A stretch of 64,000 bases of DNA from CAVREM01 sp963728825 (GCA_963728825.1 CAVSLA010000006.1:62001-126000), one strand, 5' to 3'. Positions 24,767 to 33,949 are shown, numbered from the stretch's first letter. Program-made: numbers and translations. Notes: generated from the letters alone by a model not told the origin.

Positions 24767-25486
24767 TTACGACGTCTTGCTCTCCGGCGACGACGTCGCA
24801 TCGCGGATGCCGGTGATGATCCACTTGCCTTCGGCGGCCGGCTCACCCTGGAGAATGGCGCGCTGCATGGTGACCACCAGCGTGCGGTCGACGCTGTTGC
24901 CATCCGGCGTGCGGACCGGCGCGGTCACCGTGACGTCCTTCGAGACCAGCTCGCCAGCTCGCTTGGTCGGGTCGACCGGATTGGCGGGGTTCTCGAGACT
25001 CAGCCGGACCATGGCGCTCTCGGCCTTGAGCTTGCGCTGCGCCTCCGCCACCTTCCGCGCGTGCTGCGAGCTCTCCTCCCGCAGCTTGCTCCATTCGGCC
25101 TGAATCTCGGCATCCTTGCCGCCGACCGAGGCCTTGACGCTCTCTGCCTTGAGGACCCTCGTGATCGCTTCCTGGTTGGCGAGGTAGAAGGTGTCCTTGC
25201 GCTTGGTGAACGTCGCTTCCTCCGCTCGAATGCCATCGACCTCTTCGACGAGCGCGGTCAGCCGCAGCGGCTCGCGCCGCTCGGACGAGACGCTGACGAT
25301 GTCGAAGCTGGTGATGGTGCCCTGGGTTTGCGGTTGGAAGCTGGTGGTGGCGAACCCGGCAAGCGAGGTGGCGTCGTTGAGCCGCGCGGCACGGAAGAAC
25401 TGCTGCAGAATCGGCTGCTCGGGCGCGCTCGAGCATGCCGCCAGCGTCGTCAGCGAGAGAATCGCAATCCGGGCTGCCCCGCGCAT
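24767..25486 (-). CDS. Hypothetical lipoprotein
   Basis: 239 residues with a lipoprotein signal peptide: MRGAARIAILSLTTLAAC, with lipobox LAAC and lipidated Cys18. The mature protein has a helical, charged middle (EIQAEWSKLREESSQHARKVAEAQRKLKAES) likely to be coiled coil, between beta-rich parts. The ATG is preceded by AGGAGG. It follows gyrA by 13 bases and is probably on the same transcript. No family is recognised; envelope location, facing the periplasm, is inferred. Confidence 0.75.
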   Translation of the reverse strand: MRGAARIAILSLTTLAACSSAPEQPILQQFFRAARLNDATSLAGFATTSFQPQTQGTITSFDIVSVSSERREPLRLTALVEEVDGIRAEEATFTKRKDTFYLANQEAITRVLKAESVKASVGGKDAEIQAEWSKLREESSQHARKVAEAQRKLKAESAMVRLSLENPANPVDPTKRAGELVSKDVTVTAPVRTPDGNSVDRTLVVTMQRAILQGEPAAEGKWIITGIRDATSSPESKTS

Positions 25487-25499
25487 ACGGCCTCCTGTT

Positions 25500-28004
25500 C
25501 TACGCGTTGGTCACGTCCTCGTCGTCCCGTTCCGCGAGCTTCGCGATCGATACGACCCGATCTTCTCCTTCGATGTCGATGAGTCGCACGCCCTGGGTCG
25601 CGCGGCCGATCGCGCGCACATCGTTGGTCTGCATCCGCAGGATCATCCCCTGCTGCGTGATGAGCAGCAGCTCGTCGCCATCCTGCACGTATGCGACCCC
25701 GACGACCTTGCCGTTGCGCTCGGTCGTGGCGATGTTGATGATACCCACGCCGCCGCGGGACTGCACGCGGTATTCCTCGATTTCGGTCCGTTTGCCGTAG
25801 CCCTGCTCGGTGACCGTCAGCAGGGTGCCGCCCGGCCGAACCTCGGCCATGGCGACGACGAAATCATCGCCGCGCAAAGAGATTCCGCGGACGCCGTATG
25901 CGGTCCGGCCCATGGGCCGGACGTCGGTTTCCGGGAACCTGATGGCCATGCCGTCGCGGGTGCCGATGAACACCTCGGCTGAGCCGTCGGTCACTTCGGC
26001 GGCTATCATCGCATCGCCGTCTTCGACCCCCATCGCGATGATCCCGCCAGCCCGCGGGTTGCTGAACGCCGAGAGGGTGGTCTTCTTGACGACCCCCTTG
26101 CGGGTGCCCATGACGACGAAGTGGTTCTCGTCGAACTCCTTGACGGCGACCAGCGCGGCGATCTTCTCGCCCTCCTCCATCGACACCAGGTTGGCGATCG
26201 ACTTGCCCTTGCCGCCCGGCCCGACATCCGGAATTTCGTGGACTTTCAGCCAGTAGGCGCGGCCCCGGTCCGAGAAAATCATGATGTAGGCGTGGGTCGA
26301 CGCGACGAACAGATGGCCGACGAAGTCCTCGTCGCGGGTTCGCATGCCGATGCGCCCCTTGCCGCCGCGGCGCTGGTTCCGATAGGTGGAGATCGCCGTC
26401 CGCTTGATGTAGCCGGTGTTGCTGACGGTAATCGCCATGTCCTCTTCGGCGATCAGATCTTCGACGCTGATCTCGCTGCTCTCGCCTTCGAGGATGGTCG
26501 TGCGCCGCTCGTCGCCGTACTTGGTCCGCACGTCGCGCAGCTCGTCGACGATGATCTGCATCAGCAGGCGTTCGCTGGCCAGGATGGCGCGGAGCCGCTC
26601 GATGGTCTTGAGGAGGTCCGCGAGCTCGTCGAGAATGCGCTGCCGCTCGAGGCCGGTCAGCCGCTGCAGCTGCATGTCGAGAATCGCCTGCGACTGGAGC
26701 TGGCTGAGGCCGAAGTTGGTCATCAGGCCGTCGCGCGCCTCGGGCACGGTCTTCGACCCGCGAATCAGCTTGATGACCGCGTCGAGGTGGTCGAGGGCAA
26801 TCTTCAGGCCCTCGAGGATGTGGTAGCGCGCTTCCGCCTTCTTCAGCTCGAACTCGGTCCGGCGGCGGACCACTTCGCGGCGGAACTCGACGAAGGTTTC
26901 GACCAGCTCGAGCAGGTTGAGAACCTTCGGCCGCCCGCCGACGATCGCCAGCATGATGATGCCGAAGCTCGATTGCAGCGGCGTGTGCTTGTAGAGGTTG
27001 TTCAGCACGACCTCGGGCACTTCGCCGCGCTTCAGCTCGATGACGATCCGCATCCCATCGCGATCCGATTCGTCGCGCAGGTCGGAGATCCCTTCTATCA
27101 CCTTGTCGCGCACCAGGTCGGCGATCCGCTCGATCAGGTTCTTCTTGTTGACCTGATAGGGAATCTCCGTCACCACGATCGAAACCTTGTCCCCTTTCTT
27201 GTTGGACTCGATCTGCGACTTGGCGCGCATCTGGATGGCGCCGCGGCCGGTGGAATACGCCTGGATGATGCCGCTGCGCCCGATAATGAAGCCGCCGGTC
27301 GGAAAATCGGGGCCGGGAATCAGTCGCAGCAGCTGTTTGAGCTTGCCGCCGCGCGTCAGCGTCTCGGCGTCCTCGGCATCGTCAGCGGCTTTGAGGTAGG
27401 TTCGCTCGATCAGCCAGATGCAGCCGTCGACGACCTCCTGGAGGTTGTGCGGCGGCACGTTGGTGGCCATGCCGACGGCGATGCCGGCCGAGCCGTTGAC
27501 GAGCAGGTTCGGAAAGGGAGCCGGCAGCACCGTCGGCTCCTCGGTGGTCTCGTCGTAGTTGGGCGCGAAGTCGACGGTCTCCTTGTCGAGATCCGCCATC
27601 ATCTCGTCGGCGAGCGCCCGCAACCGCGCCTCGGTATACCGCATCGCCGCGGGCGGATCGCCGTCGACCGATCCGAAGTTCCCCTGCCCGTCGACCAGCA
27701 GGTAACGCATGTTGAAGTCCTGCGCCATGCGGACGAGCGTGTCGTAGATCGAGGCATCGCCGTGCGGGTGAAAGTTGCCCATCACCTCGCCGACGATCTT
27801 GGCGCACTTGCGATAGCCGCGCGTCGCCGACAGTCCCATCGACTTCATGCCGTACAACACGCGGCGATGCGCCGGCTTGAGGCCATCGCGCGCGTCGGGC
27901 AGCGCTCGTCCGATGATTACGCTCATCGCGTAATCCATGTACGAACGCTTCATCTCGTCTTCGATGTTGACGGGGTGTTGGGAGGCGGCGAATTGATCAG
28001 CCAT
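25500..28004 (-). CDS. gyrA: DNA gyrase subunit A
   Basis: 834 residues. It is the DNA-breaking subunit of gyrase. The catalytic tyrosine lies in AAMRYTEARL; the N-terminal winged-helix contains RVLYGMKSMGLSATRGYRKCAKIVGEVMG. The quinolone-resistance region reads HGDASIYDT, with Ala at the position of E. coli Ser83 and the Asp87 equivalent retained. The C-terminal beta-pinwheel has the gyrase-box pattern QRRGGKGR (within TYRNQRRGGKGRIG), which allows negative supercoiling. It lies downstream of gyrB on the leftward replication arm. Confidence 0.97.
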   Translation of the reverse strand: MADQFAASQHPVNIEDEMKRSYMDYAMSVIIGRALPDARDGLKPAHRRVLYGMKSMGLSATRGYRKCAKIVGEVMGNFHPHGDASIYDTLVRMAQDFNMRYLLVDGQGNFGSVDGDPPAAMRYTEARLRALADEMMADLDKETVDFAPNYDETTEEPTVLPAPFPNLLVNGSAGIAVGMATNVPPHNLQEVVDGCIWLIERTYLKAADDAEDAETLTRGGKLKQLLRLIPGPDFPTGGFIIGRSGIIQAYSTGRGAIQMRAKSQIESNKKGDKVSIVVTEIPYQVNKKNLIERIADLVRDKVIEGISDLRDESDRDGMRIVIELKRGEVPEVVLNNLYKHTPLQSSFGIIMLAIVGGRPKVLNLLELVETFVEFRREVVRRRTEFELKKAEARYHILEGLKIALDHLDAVIKLIRGSKTVPEARDGLMTNFGLSQLQSQAILDMQLQRLTGLERQRILDELADLLKTIERLRAILASERLLMQIIVDELRDVRTKYGDERRTTILEGESSEISVEDLIAEEDMAITVSNTGYIKRTAISTYRNQRRGGKGRIGMRTRDEDFVGHLFVASTHAYIMIFSDRGRAYWLKVHEIPDVGPGGKGKSIANLVSMEEGEKIAALVAVKEFDENHFVVMGTRKGVVKKTTLSAFSNPRAGGIIAMGVEDGDAMIAAEVTDGSAEVFIGTRDGMAIRFPETDVRPMGRTAYGVRGISLRGDDFVVAMAEVRPGGTLLTVTEQGYGKRTEIEEYRVQSRGGVGIINIATTERNGKVVGVAYVQDGDELLLITQQGMILRMQTNDVRAIGRATQGVRLIDIEGEDRVVSIAKLAERDDEDVTNA

Positions 28005-28029
28005 TGTTCATAAGGGTGCCGGGGGCAGC

Positions 28030-28090
28030 GTGCCGCGGTGCCGGGTGCTAGTGCCTGGTGCCTGGTGCTCGGTGCTCGGTGCCAGCACGC
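28030..28090. repeat. Degenerate GGTGCTC/GGTGCCT tandem repeat between gyrB and gyrA
   Basis: Between gyrB and gyrA, seven-base units of the type GGTGCCT or GGTGCTC are repeated about six times with variation, followed by a C-rich run. It is too short for a gene and shows no clear promoter. It may affect gyrA translation by local structure, or be neutral slippage-derived DNA. Confidence 0.6.
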
Positions 28091-28120
28091 CGGCCCCCTG
28101 CCCCCGGCCCCCTTGTGTCC

Positions 28121-30946
28121 TCAGACATCGAGGTTTTTGACGTCGAGCGCATTGTCTTCGATGAACTTGCGGCGCGGCTCGACCTGATCGCCCATCAGCG
28201 TCGTGAACATCAGGTCCGCCTCGGTGTGGTCTTCGGCCCGCACCTGCAGCAGGGTCCTGACCTCCGGGTTCATCGTCGTTTCCCAGAGCTGCTCGGGGTT
28301 CATCTCGCCGAGGCCCTTGTAGCGGTTGACGGCGATGCCTTTCTTGCCGGCGGTGATGAAGTAATCGACGAGATCGTCGAGGGTCTTCAGCCGCACGACC
28401 TTGCTCGCCGCCGCGGACGCCGCCGGCTTGACCGGTCGCTGCCGTTCCCGGGGTTCGGCGGCAAGCCTGGTGGCCTCGTCCGCCGGAGCGCCGCCGATGG
28501 CGCTGCCGTCGCTGGCGGCGGCCGGGGCATCGGCCTCGGCGGCTTCATCGGCGAGATCGGCGGTGGCAGTGATGACGATGTCGCCCGACACCGCCGGGAT
28601 GTCGCGGCGGCTGGCGAGCAGCGCGCGGTACTCGGCGGTCGTCACGAAATCGACGCCGATCGCGTGATGCCGTGGATAGCCGTTCGATCGATCGTCGATC
28701 TGCAGCAGGTAGCGGTTGTGCTCTTCGTCGCGCTGCACGGTCACCGCACGGTTCGGCGTGGTCATCATCCAGGCGAGACGCTCGAGCTTTTCCTTGTCGG
28801 CGAAATACTCGCGATCGGCGCCCGCGGCGACCAGCGCCTCGACGATCTCGCGGGGATGGCCGCGCCGCTCGACCACGTGCAGCAGTTTCTGGTGCCCGAT
28901 CATCTTCTGCAGCAGCCGTTCGAGCTCGGCACCCGACGCTTCCGCCCCGGTCGATTCGAATCGGACGACGCGCGCTTCCGCGGCCCGCTTGATCAGATAG
29001 GCCTCGAGATCGCGCTCGTCCTTGATGTAGGTCTCCGATTTGCCACGCTTGACGCGAAACAGCGGCGGCTGGGCGATGTAGATGTATCCGCGTTCGATGA
29101 GCGCCGGCAGTTGACGATAGAAAAACGTCAGCAGCAGCGTGCGGATGTGCGAACCGTCGACATCCGCGTCGGTCATGATGATGATCCGATGGTAGCGCAC
29201 CTTGTCCGGATCGAAATCCTCGCCGCCGATGCCGCAGCCGAGCGCGGCGATCATCGTCTTGATCTCGTCGCTGCCGAGCATCTTGTCGAAGCGCGCTTTC
29301 TCGACGTTGAGGATCTTGCCCTTGAGGGGCAGGATCGCCTGGAAGCGGCGATCGCGTCCCTGCTTCGCCGAGCCGCCGGCCGATTCACCCTCGACGATGT
29401 AGAGCTCGCTCAACGCCGGATCGCGCTCCTGGCAATCGGCCAGCTTGCCAGGCAGTGAGCTGCCATCGAGCGCGCCCTTGCGCCGGACCAGATCGCGAGC
29501 CTTGCGGGCCGCCTCGCGCGCCCGGGCGGCGTCGATCGCCTTGCCGACGATGCGCCGCGCCACCGCGGGGTTCTCTTCGAGATAGGCGCCAAGCCGATCG
29601 TTGAGGATGGTCTCGACGATGCCCTTGACCTCGGTGTTGCCGAGCTTGGTCTTGGTCTGCCCCTCGAACTGCGGATGGGGAATCTTGACGCTGACGACGG
29701 CGGTGAGCCCTTCGCGGATGTCGTCGCCGCTGACGCTTTCCTTCAGATCCTTCGCCAGATTGTTCTTGGTCGCGTAGGTGTTGACCGTCCGCGTCAGCGC
29801 CGAGCGGAAGCCCGAGAGGTGCGTGCCGCCCTCGTGCGTGTTGATGTTGTTGGCAAACGAGTAGATCGTCTCGACGTAGCCGTCGTTCCACTGCAGCGCG
29901 ATTTCGACGTCGATGCCGTCCTTCTCGCCGCGCATGTAGATCGGCTTCTCGTTGACCGCCGCCTTGCTCTTGTTCAGATGCTGCACGAACGAGACGATGC
30001 CGCCCTCGTAGTGGAACTTGTGGTTCTTCCCGTCGCGCTCGTCGTCGAGCGTGATGACAATGCCGCCGTTCAGGAACGCCAGCTCGCGCAGCCGTTGCGC
30101 CAGCGTGTCGAAGCTGAACACGGTCGTCTCGAAGATCTCCGCGTCGGGCTTGAAGGTGACCTTGGTGCCGCGCCGCTTGGTGGTGCCGGTGCTCTCGAGC
30201 GCGCCGGTCGGAGCGCCGCGTTCGTAGATCTGCTGATAGACCTGCCCGTTGCGCCAGATCTCGACCTCGAGGGTTTCTGACAGCGCGTTGACCACCGAGA
30301 CGCCGACCCCGTGCAGGCCGCCCGAGACCTTGTAGCTGTCGTTGTCGAACTTGCCGCCGGCGTGGAGCACCGTCAGGACGACCTCGGCCGCCGACTTGCC
30401 GCTGGCATGCTGGTCGACGGGAATGCCGCGGCCATTATCGATGACGGTGACGGAGCCGTCGATGTGAATGGTGACGTTGATCTGGTCGCAGAACCCGCCG
30501 AGCGCTTCGTCGACTGAGTTGTCGACCACCTCGTAGACCAGATGGTGCAGACCGGCCGGGCCGGTCGACCCGATGTACATGGCTGGTCGCTTGCGCACCG
30601 CCTCGAGGCCTTCGAGGACCTTGATGCTGTCGGCGGAATACGCGTCTTTTTCCACTCCAGGGGCCCCTGCCCCCTGGAGTTCTTCCCGTCCAGGGGCCCC
30701 TGCCCCCTGGAGTTCTTCCCGTCCAAGGCCTCCTGCCCCCTGGAGTTCTTCCCGTCCAAGGGCTCCTGCCCCCTGGAGTTCTTCCCGTCCAGGGGCTCCT
30801 GCCCCCTGGAGTTCTTCCCGTCCAGGGGCCCCTGCCCCCTGGAGTTCCCCATCGAGACCCGGCCCATTGCCGTTGTTGTCGGCCGGGACGTCCGGCGTCT
30901 GCGGACGAGTGCTGTCTCCGGCGCTGTCTTTGTTTGTCTGTTCCAT
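28121..30946 (-). CDS. gyrB: DNA gyrase subunit B with repetitive N-terminal extension
   Basis: 941 residues from ATG 30946 (a GTG at 30991 overlaps the dnaN stop and would add 15). ATPase subunit of gyrase. The family domain begins only at about residue 103 (SIKVLEGLEAVRKRPAMYIGST); before it lies a disordered leader with six 11-residue copies of ELQGAGAPGRE. GHKL domain: YEVVDNSVDEALGG, DNGRGIPVD, GLHGVGVSVVNAL. TOPRIM: EGESAGGSAKQGRDRRFQAI and TDADVDGSHIRTLLL. Another about 190-residue segment, including an Ala-rich linker, separates TOPRIM from the C-terminal NRYKGLGEMNPEQLWETTMNP. It lies directly downstream of dnaN. Confidence 0.95.
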   Translation of the reverse strand: MEQTNKDSAGDSTRPQTPDVPADNNGNGPGLDGELQGAGAPGREELQGAGAPGREELQGAGALGREELQGAGGLGREELQGAGAPGREELQGAGAPGVEKDAYSADSIKVLEGLEAVRKRPAMYIGSTGPAGLHHLVYEVVDNSVDEALGGFCDQINVTIHIDGSVTVIDNGRGIPVDQHASGKSAAEVVLTVLHAGGKFDNDSYKVSGGLHGVGVSVVNALSETLEVEIWRNGQVYQQIYERGAPTGALESTGTTKRRGTKVTFKPDAEIFETTVFSFDTLAQRLRELAFLNGGIVITLDDERDGKNHKFHYEGGIVSFVQHLNKSKAAVNEKPIYMRGEKDGIDVEIALQWNDGYVETIYSFANNINTHEGGTHLSGFRSALTRTVNTYATKNNLAKDLKESVSGDDIREGLTAVVSVKIPHPQFEGQTKTKLGNTEVKGIVETILNDRLGAYLEENPAVARRIVGKAIDAARAREAARKARDLVRRKGALDGSSLPGKLADCQERDPALSELYIVEGESAGGSAKQGRDRRFQAILPLKGKILNVEKARFDKMLGSDEIKTMIAALGCGIGGEDFDPDKVRYHRIIIMTDADVDGSHIRTLLLTFFYRQLPALIERGYIYIAQPPLFRVKRGKSETYIKDERDLEAYLIKRAAEARVVRFESTGAEASGAELERLLQKMIGHQKLLHVVERRGHPREIVEALVAAGADREYFADKEKLERLAWMMTTPNRAVTVQRDEEHNRYLLQIDDRSNGYPRHHAIGVDFVTTAEYRALLASRRDIPAVSGDIVITATADLADEAAEADAPAAASDGSAIGGAPADEATRLAAEPRERQRPVKPAASAAASKVVRLKTLDDLVDYFITAGKKGIAVNRYKGLGEMNPEQLWETTMNPEVRTLLQVRAEDHTEADLMFTTLMGDQVEPRRKFIEDNALDVKNLDV
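30650..30847. repeat. Six-copy 33-bp tandem repeat inside gyrB
   Basis: Six head-to-tail 33-bp copies with few differences. Each contains CCAGGGGCCCCTG, which includes the perfect palindrome CAGGGGCCCCTG, and CCCCCTGGAGTTCTTCCC. Because 33 is divisible by three, gyrB stays in frame and each copy encodes ELQGAGAPGRE or a variant. The unit looks like an intergenic palindromic repeat that has entered the start of the gene and expanded. Confidence 0.95.
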
Positions 30947-30987
30947 TCGTGGTTCGAGTTTCGAGCTGCGATCCCCCGGGCCGGGCG

Positions 30988-32106
30988 TCACACGCGCATC
31001 GGCATGATCACGTAGGTGTAGTCGTAGCCCTCGGCACCGACCGGTTTCATCACCGCCTGGCTGACTTCGTCCTTCAACTCCAGCGCCACGACATCGGTCG
31101 TGACCGCCGCCAGGAAGTCGAGCACGTACTGGGCGTTGAAGCAGATCTGCATCGAGCTGCCCGAGTACTCGACTGGCAGCGTCTCGTGGGCTTCGCCGAG
31201 ATCGGGACTGCTCGACGTCACATCGACCTTGCCCTTGTCGATCTGGAACTTCACCGCGCGCGACCGCTCGTTCGACAACAGCGCCACGCGCCTGACGGCA
31301 TTGGTCAGCCGATCGCGCTCGAACTCGATGTGCTTGTCGTTCCCCTTGGGGATGACCCGCTCGTAGGCCGGGAACTGTCCGTCGATCATCCGTGAGATCA
31401 ACACCCGGTCGCCGACGTTGAAGAACAGATGATTCTCACCGCGTTCGTACTTGATGTCGCTGTCGCCCTCGGCCAGCAGCCGCGCCAGTTCGCCGAGGGT
31501 CTTCTTCGGCAGAATCGCCTTGTTCTCGCCCTCGTCCTTGTCCTTGGCGCTTTTCCCGTCACGATTGACGTTGACCAGAGCGAGGCGATGACCGTCGGTC
31601 GCGACCAGGCTCATCGTGTCGGTCCGGAGGACGAACAGCGCGCCGTTCAGGAAAAACCGCGTGTCCTCGCCGGTGATCGCGAACTGGGTCTTGGACACCA
31701 TCTCCTTCAGCGCCGAGGGTTGCAGCGCTGCCACCGGACCGCCGGCGCTCTCGGGCAGCGTTGGGAAGTCTTCCCGCGGTAGCGTCTGCATACGGGAGTC
31801 GAAGCGATCGGCGGCGACCTTGACGCCGTTCTTGTCTTCGGTGATCCGGATATCGGTCTCAGGCAGGCTCTTCACGATCTCGTAGAGCTTTTTGGCCGGC
31901 AGCGTCAGCGATCCGGCTTTGCTCACGCTCGCCTTGCACTTGCTCCGCAGCGCGACCTCGAGATCGGTGGCCAGCAACCGAACCTCATCGTCTTTGGCTT
32001 CGAGCAGCACGTTGGCCAGAATCGGAATCGTGTTCTTGCGCTCGACGATTCCTTGAAAAAGTTGCAGTTCTCGCAGAAGGTCGTTCTTACGGACGACAAG
32101 TTCCAT
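30988..32106 (-). CDS. dnaN: DNA polymerase III sliding clamp (beta)
   Basis: 372 residues, normal length, three repeated clamp domains. It is the ring that tethers DNA polymerase III to DNA. Family segments: MELVVRKNDLLRELQLFQGIVERKNTIPILANVLLEA at the N-terminus, LTLPAKKLYEIVKSLPE, TDGHRLALVNV in the middle domain and the C-terminal MPMRV. Placed between dnaA and gyrB in the conserved order dnaA-dnaN-gyrB, though on the minus strand. A good sigma-70 type promoter lies about 80 bases upstream. Confidence 0.97.
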   Translation of the reverse strand: MELVVRKNDLLRELQLFQGIVERKNTIPILANVLLEAKDDEVRLLATDLEVALRSKCKASVSKAGSLTLPAKKLYEIVKSLPETDIRITEDKNGVKVAADRFDSRMQTLPREDFPTLPESAGGPVAALQPSALKEMVSKTQFAITGEDTRFFLNGALFVLRTDTMSLVATDGHRLALVNVNRDGKSAKDKDEGENKAILPKKTLGELARLLAEGDSDIKYERGENHLFFNVGDRVLISRMIDGQFPAYERVIPKGNDKHIEFERDRLTNAVRRVALLSNERSRAVKFQIDKGKVDVTSSSPDLGEAHETLPVEYSGSSMQICFNAQYVLDFLAAVTTDVVALELKDEVSQAVMKPVGAEGYDYTYVIMPMRV

Positions 32107-32416
32107 GGCTGTGCTGACCTCGAAATGGGCGGGGGTGCGATCGCCCGCGATCCCCTAAGGAGAGGAGTGATTCGAGAATAAGAAATTATATAAGAATAGA
32201 GGCTGTGTTGAAAAGCGGGACAGGGCTATTAATCCTTGTTTTTGAATAATTTACGTTGTGCAAAAAACGTGAATTCCTCACGGCATCCAGCCCCCGAAAA
32301 AGCCAGCTCAACCGTCACTCATCCCTTTTCCTCAGACGTCCACAAGACGGCCTGTGGAAAACGACGGACCGGGATATTTTCGACGGATCAAAACCTGGAA
32401 AATATCTCCGTTCCCG
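32107..32416. other. dnaA-dnaN intergenic AT-rich region, candidate oriC part
   Basis: 310 bases with no gene. The part at about 32170-32275 is strikingly AT-rich for this genome (AGAAATTATATAAGAATAGA; TATTAATCCTTGTTTTTGAA), a candidate DNA-unwinding element. A DnaA-box-like TGTGGAAAA occurs at 32353-32361. A 9-bp inverted repeat (GATATTTTC 32373-32381, GAAAATATC 32398-32406) lies just after the dnaA stop codon and may terminate dnaA transcription or be part of the origin. The dnaN promoter also lies here. Confidence 0.6.
32185..32213 (-). promoter_or_regulatory. Predicted dnaN promoter
   Basis: On the minus strand, TTTCAA (32213-32208) and a perfect TATAAT (32190-32185) are separated by 17 bases, an almost ideal sigma-70 promoter. 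Transcription would begin at about 32178, some 70 bases before the dnaN start codon. It overlaps the AT-rich putative unwinding region, as expected for an origin-proximal promoter. Confidence 0.6.
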
Positions 32417-33748
32417 TTAACGAAAGCCCGCCAGAAAGTTATTGACCAGGCTGTTGAAATCGCTGTCTCGCTTGCGCAGATCTTCGACTTTGCGGATGGA
32501 GTGGATGACCGTCGAATGATGTTTGCCGCCGAAGCTGCGGCCGATTTCGGGCAGTGAAGCATGCGTCAACGACTTGCAGAGATACATGGCGATCTGCCGC
32601 GGCATCGCCACTGACTTCGAGTTGTTCCTCGACTTCAGCTCAACGAGCTTCAGGTTGTAGTAATCCGCCACGAACTTCTGGATGATTTCGATCGTCACCG
32701 CCTTTTCCTCGTGGTCGAGGATGTTCTTCAGCACCTCCTGGGCGAGCGTGAGCGAAATCTCCTGGCCGGTGAGCGAGGCGTAGGCTATCAGCCGAATCAG
32801 CGATCCTTCCAGCTCGCGCACGTTCGACTTGATCCGCCCGGCGATGAAGATCGCGACGTCGTCGGCCAGCGGCACCGCTTCGGTCTCCGCTTTCTTCTTC
32901 AGAATCGCGGTTTTGGTCTCGAGGTCCGGCGACTGGATGTCGGCGATCAGGCCCCACTCGAACCGCGATCGCAGTCGCTCTTCGAGCGCAGGAATCTCGT
33001 GAGGCGGACAATCGCTGCTGAGGACGATCTGCTTCTGTGAGTCGTAGAGGGCATTGAACGTGTGGAAGAACTCGGTCTGCGTCCCTTCCTTGCCGGCCAG
33101 AAACTGAATGTCATCGACCAGCAGGATGTCGACCGTCCGGTAGCGCTCGCGAAAATCGATGACCCGATCGTAGCGGACGGCGTTGATCATCTCGTTCATG
33201 AAGCGTTCGGACGAGATGTAGGTCAGCTTCATGTTGCGATCGTGCTGGAGGACGTACTGTCCGATGGCGTGCATCAGGTGCGTCTTGCCGAGCCCCACGC
33301 CGCCATAGATGAACAGCGGGTTGTAGGAGCGCGACGGCGCCTCGGCCACCGCGCGGGAGGCCGCGTGCGCGAACTGGTTCGACGGCCCGACGATGAACGT
33401 GTCGAACGTGTAGCGCGGGTTGAGACCGGCGGGATCGCGTACGGCGACCGGCGCGGTGCGCTCGAGCGTGGCTGTTTCATCCACCGTCAGGGAGATCGCC
33501 GGGGTATCGGGCGGCGTATCGGCGACGAAGTTCACCGCGAGGCTGCCTTTTCGAACTTCGCCGAGGGCCTCGCTGATGACGCCGGAATAGTGCTTGGTCA
33601 GCCAGTCCTTGAACAGGCCGTTCGGCACGCGAACGGTGACCGCGCTCGCGTCCTCCGCGACAAAACTGGTCGGCTTGAACCAGGTGTAGAAGCTGTGTCG
33701 GTTCACCTTCGTTTCGACGCGGGAGAGAATCTGGTCCCAGAGATTCAT
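32417..33748 (-). CDS. dnaA: Chromosomal replication initiator DnaA
   Basis: 443 residues. It binds DnaA boxes and melts the origin. Domain I: MNLWDQILSRVETKVNRHSFYTWFKPTS. AAA+ core: YTFDTFIVGPSNQFAHAAS, Walker A GGVGLGKT, Walker B DILLVDDIQFLAGK. Domain IV: the DnaA signature with PRQIAMYLCKSLTHASLPEIGRSFGGKHHSTVIHSIRKV. It reads leftward, away from rpmH. DnaA-box-like sites immediately upstream suggest autoregulation. Confidence 0.97.
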   Translation of the reverse strand: MNLWDQILSRVETKVNRHSFYTWFKPTSFVAEDASAVTVRVPNGLFKDWLTKHYSGVISEALGEVRKGSLAVNFVADTPPDTPAISLTVDETATLERTAPVAVRDPAGLNPRYTFDTFIVGPSNQFAHAASRAVAEAPSRSYNPLFIYGGVGLGKTHLMHAIGQYVLQHDRNMKLTYISSERFMNEMINAVRYDRVIDFRERYRTVDILLVDDIQFLAGKEGTQTEFFHTFNALYDSQKQIVLSSDCPPHEIPALEERLRSRFEWGLIADIQSPDLETKTAILKKKAETEAVPLADDVAIFIAGRIKSNVRELEGSLIRLIAYASLTGQEISLTLAQEVLKNILDHEEKAVTIEIIQKFVADYYNLKLVELKSRNNSKSVAMPRQIAMYLCKSLTHASLPEIGRSFGGKHHSTVIHSIRKVEDLRKRDSDFNSLVNNFLAGFR

Positions 33749-33798
33749 CGAAGGCGCACGATCTTCGTTAGATTTTCGCCAATAAGCAGATCAATTGA

Positions 33799-33830
33799 AT
33801 TTCCACAGTTTTTTCCACAGGTGTGGAAAA
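33799..33830. other. DnaA-box cluster upstream of dnaA (candidate oriC)
   Basis: Three close matches to the DnaA box TTATCCACA: ATTTCCACA (33799-33807), TTTTCCACA (33811-33819) and, in inverted orientation, TGTGGAAAA (33822-33830). The last two form a near-palindrome. The cluster lies in the divergent space between dnaA and rpmH, the classical origin position, and the coding strands switch here. A possible dnaA promoter (TTGATC, 18 bases, TAACGA on the minus strand, 33795-33766) sits between the boxes and the gene. Confidence 0.7.
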
Positions 33831-33919
33831 CTTTGGGGAGAGACCAAACGCGCATGAGGCCTGAAGGGGTGCTGCCGGACTATCCGAAGGGAGGCGACTG
33901 TAGCACAAACCACTGTGCA

Positions 33920-33949
33920 TTGACACCTTCCAAACGCCGACGCTAACAT
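33920..33949 (+). promoter_or_regulatory. Predicted rpmH promoter
   Basis: A perfect -35 TTGACA (33920-33925), then 18 bases, then TAACAT (33944-33949) as -10. Transcription would start at about 33956, roughly 33 bases before rpmH. A second TTGACG at 33949-33954 could give a weaker tandem promoter. It would drive the rpmH-rnpA-yidD-yidC unit. Confidence 0.55.

Noticed and set aside
26121..28013. 630-codon plus-strand frame
   Set aside because: Antisense to gyrA.
30650..30847. CRISPR array
   Set aside because: The 33-bp units are directly adjacent with no unique spacers, and they are in frame within gyrB.
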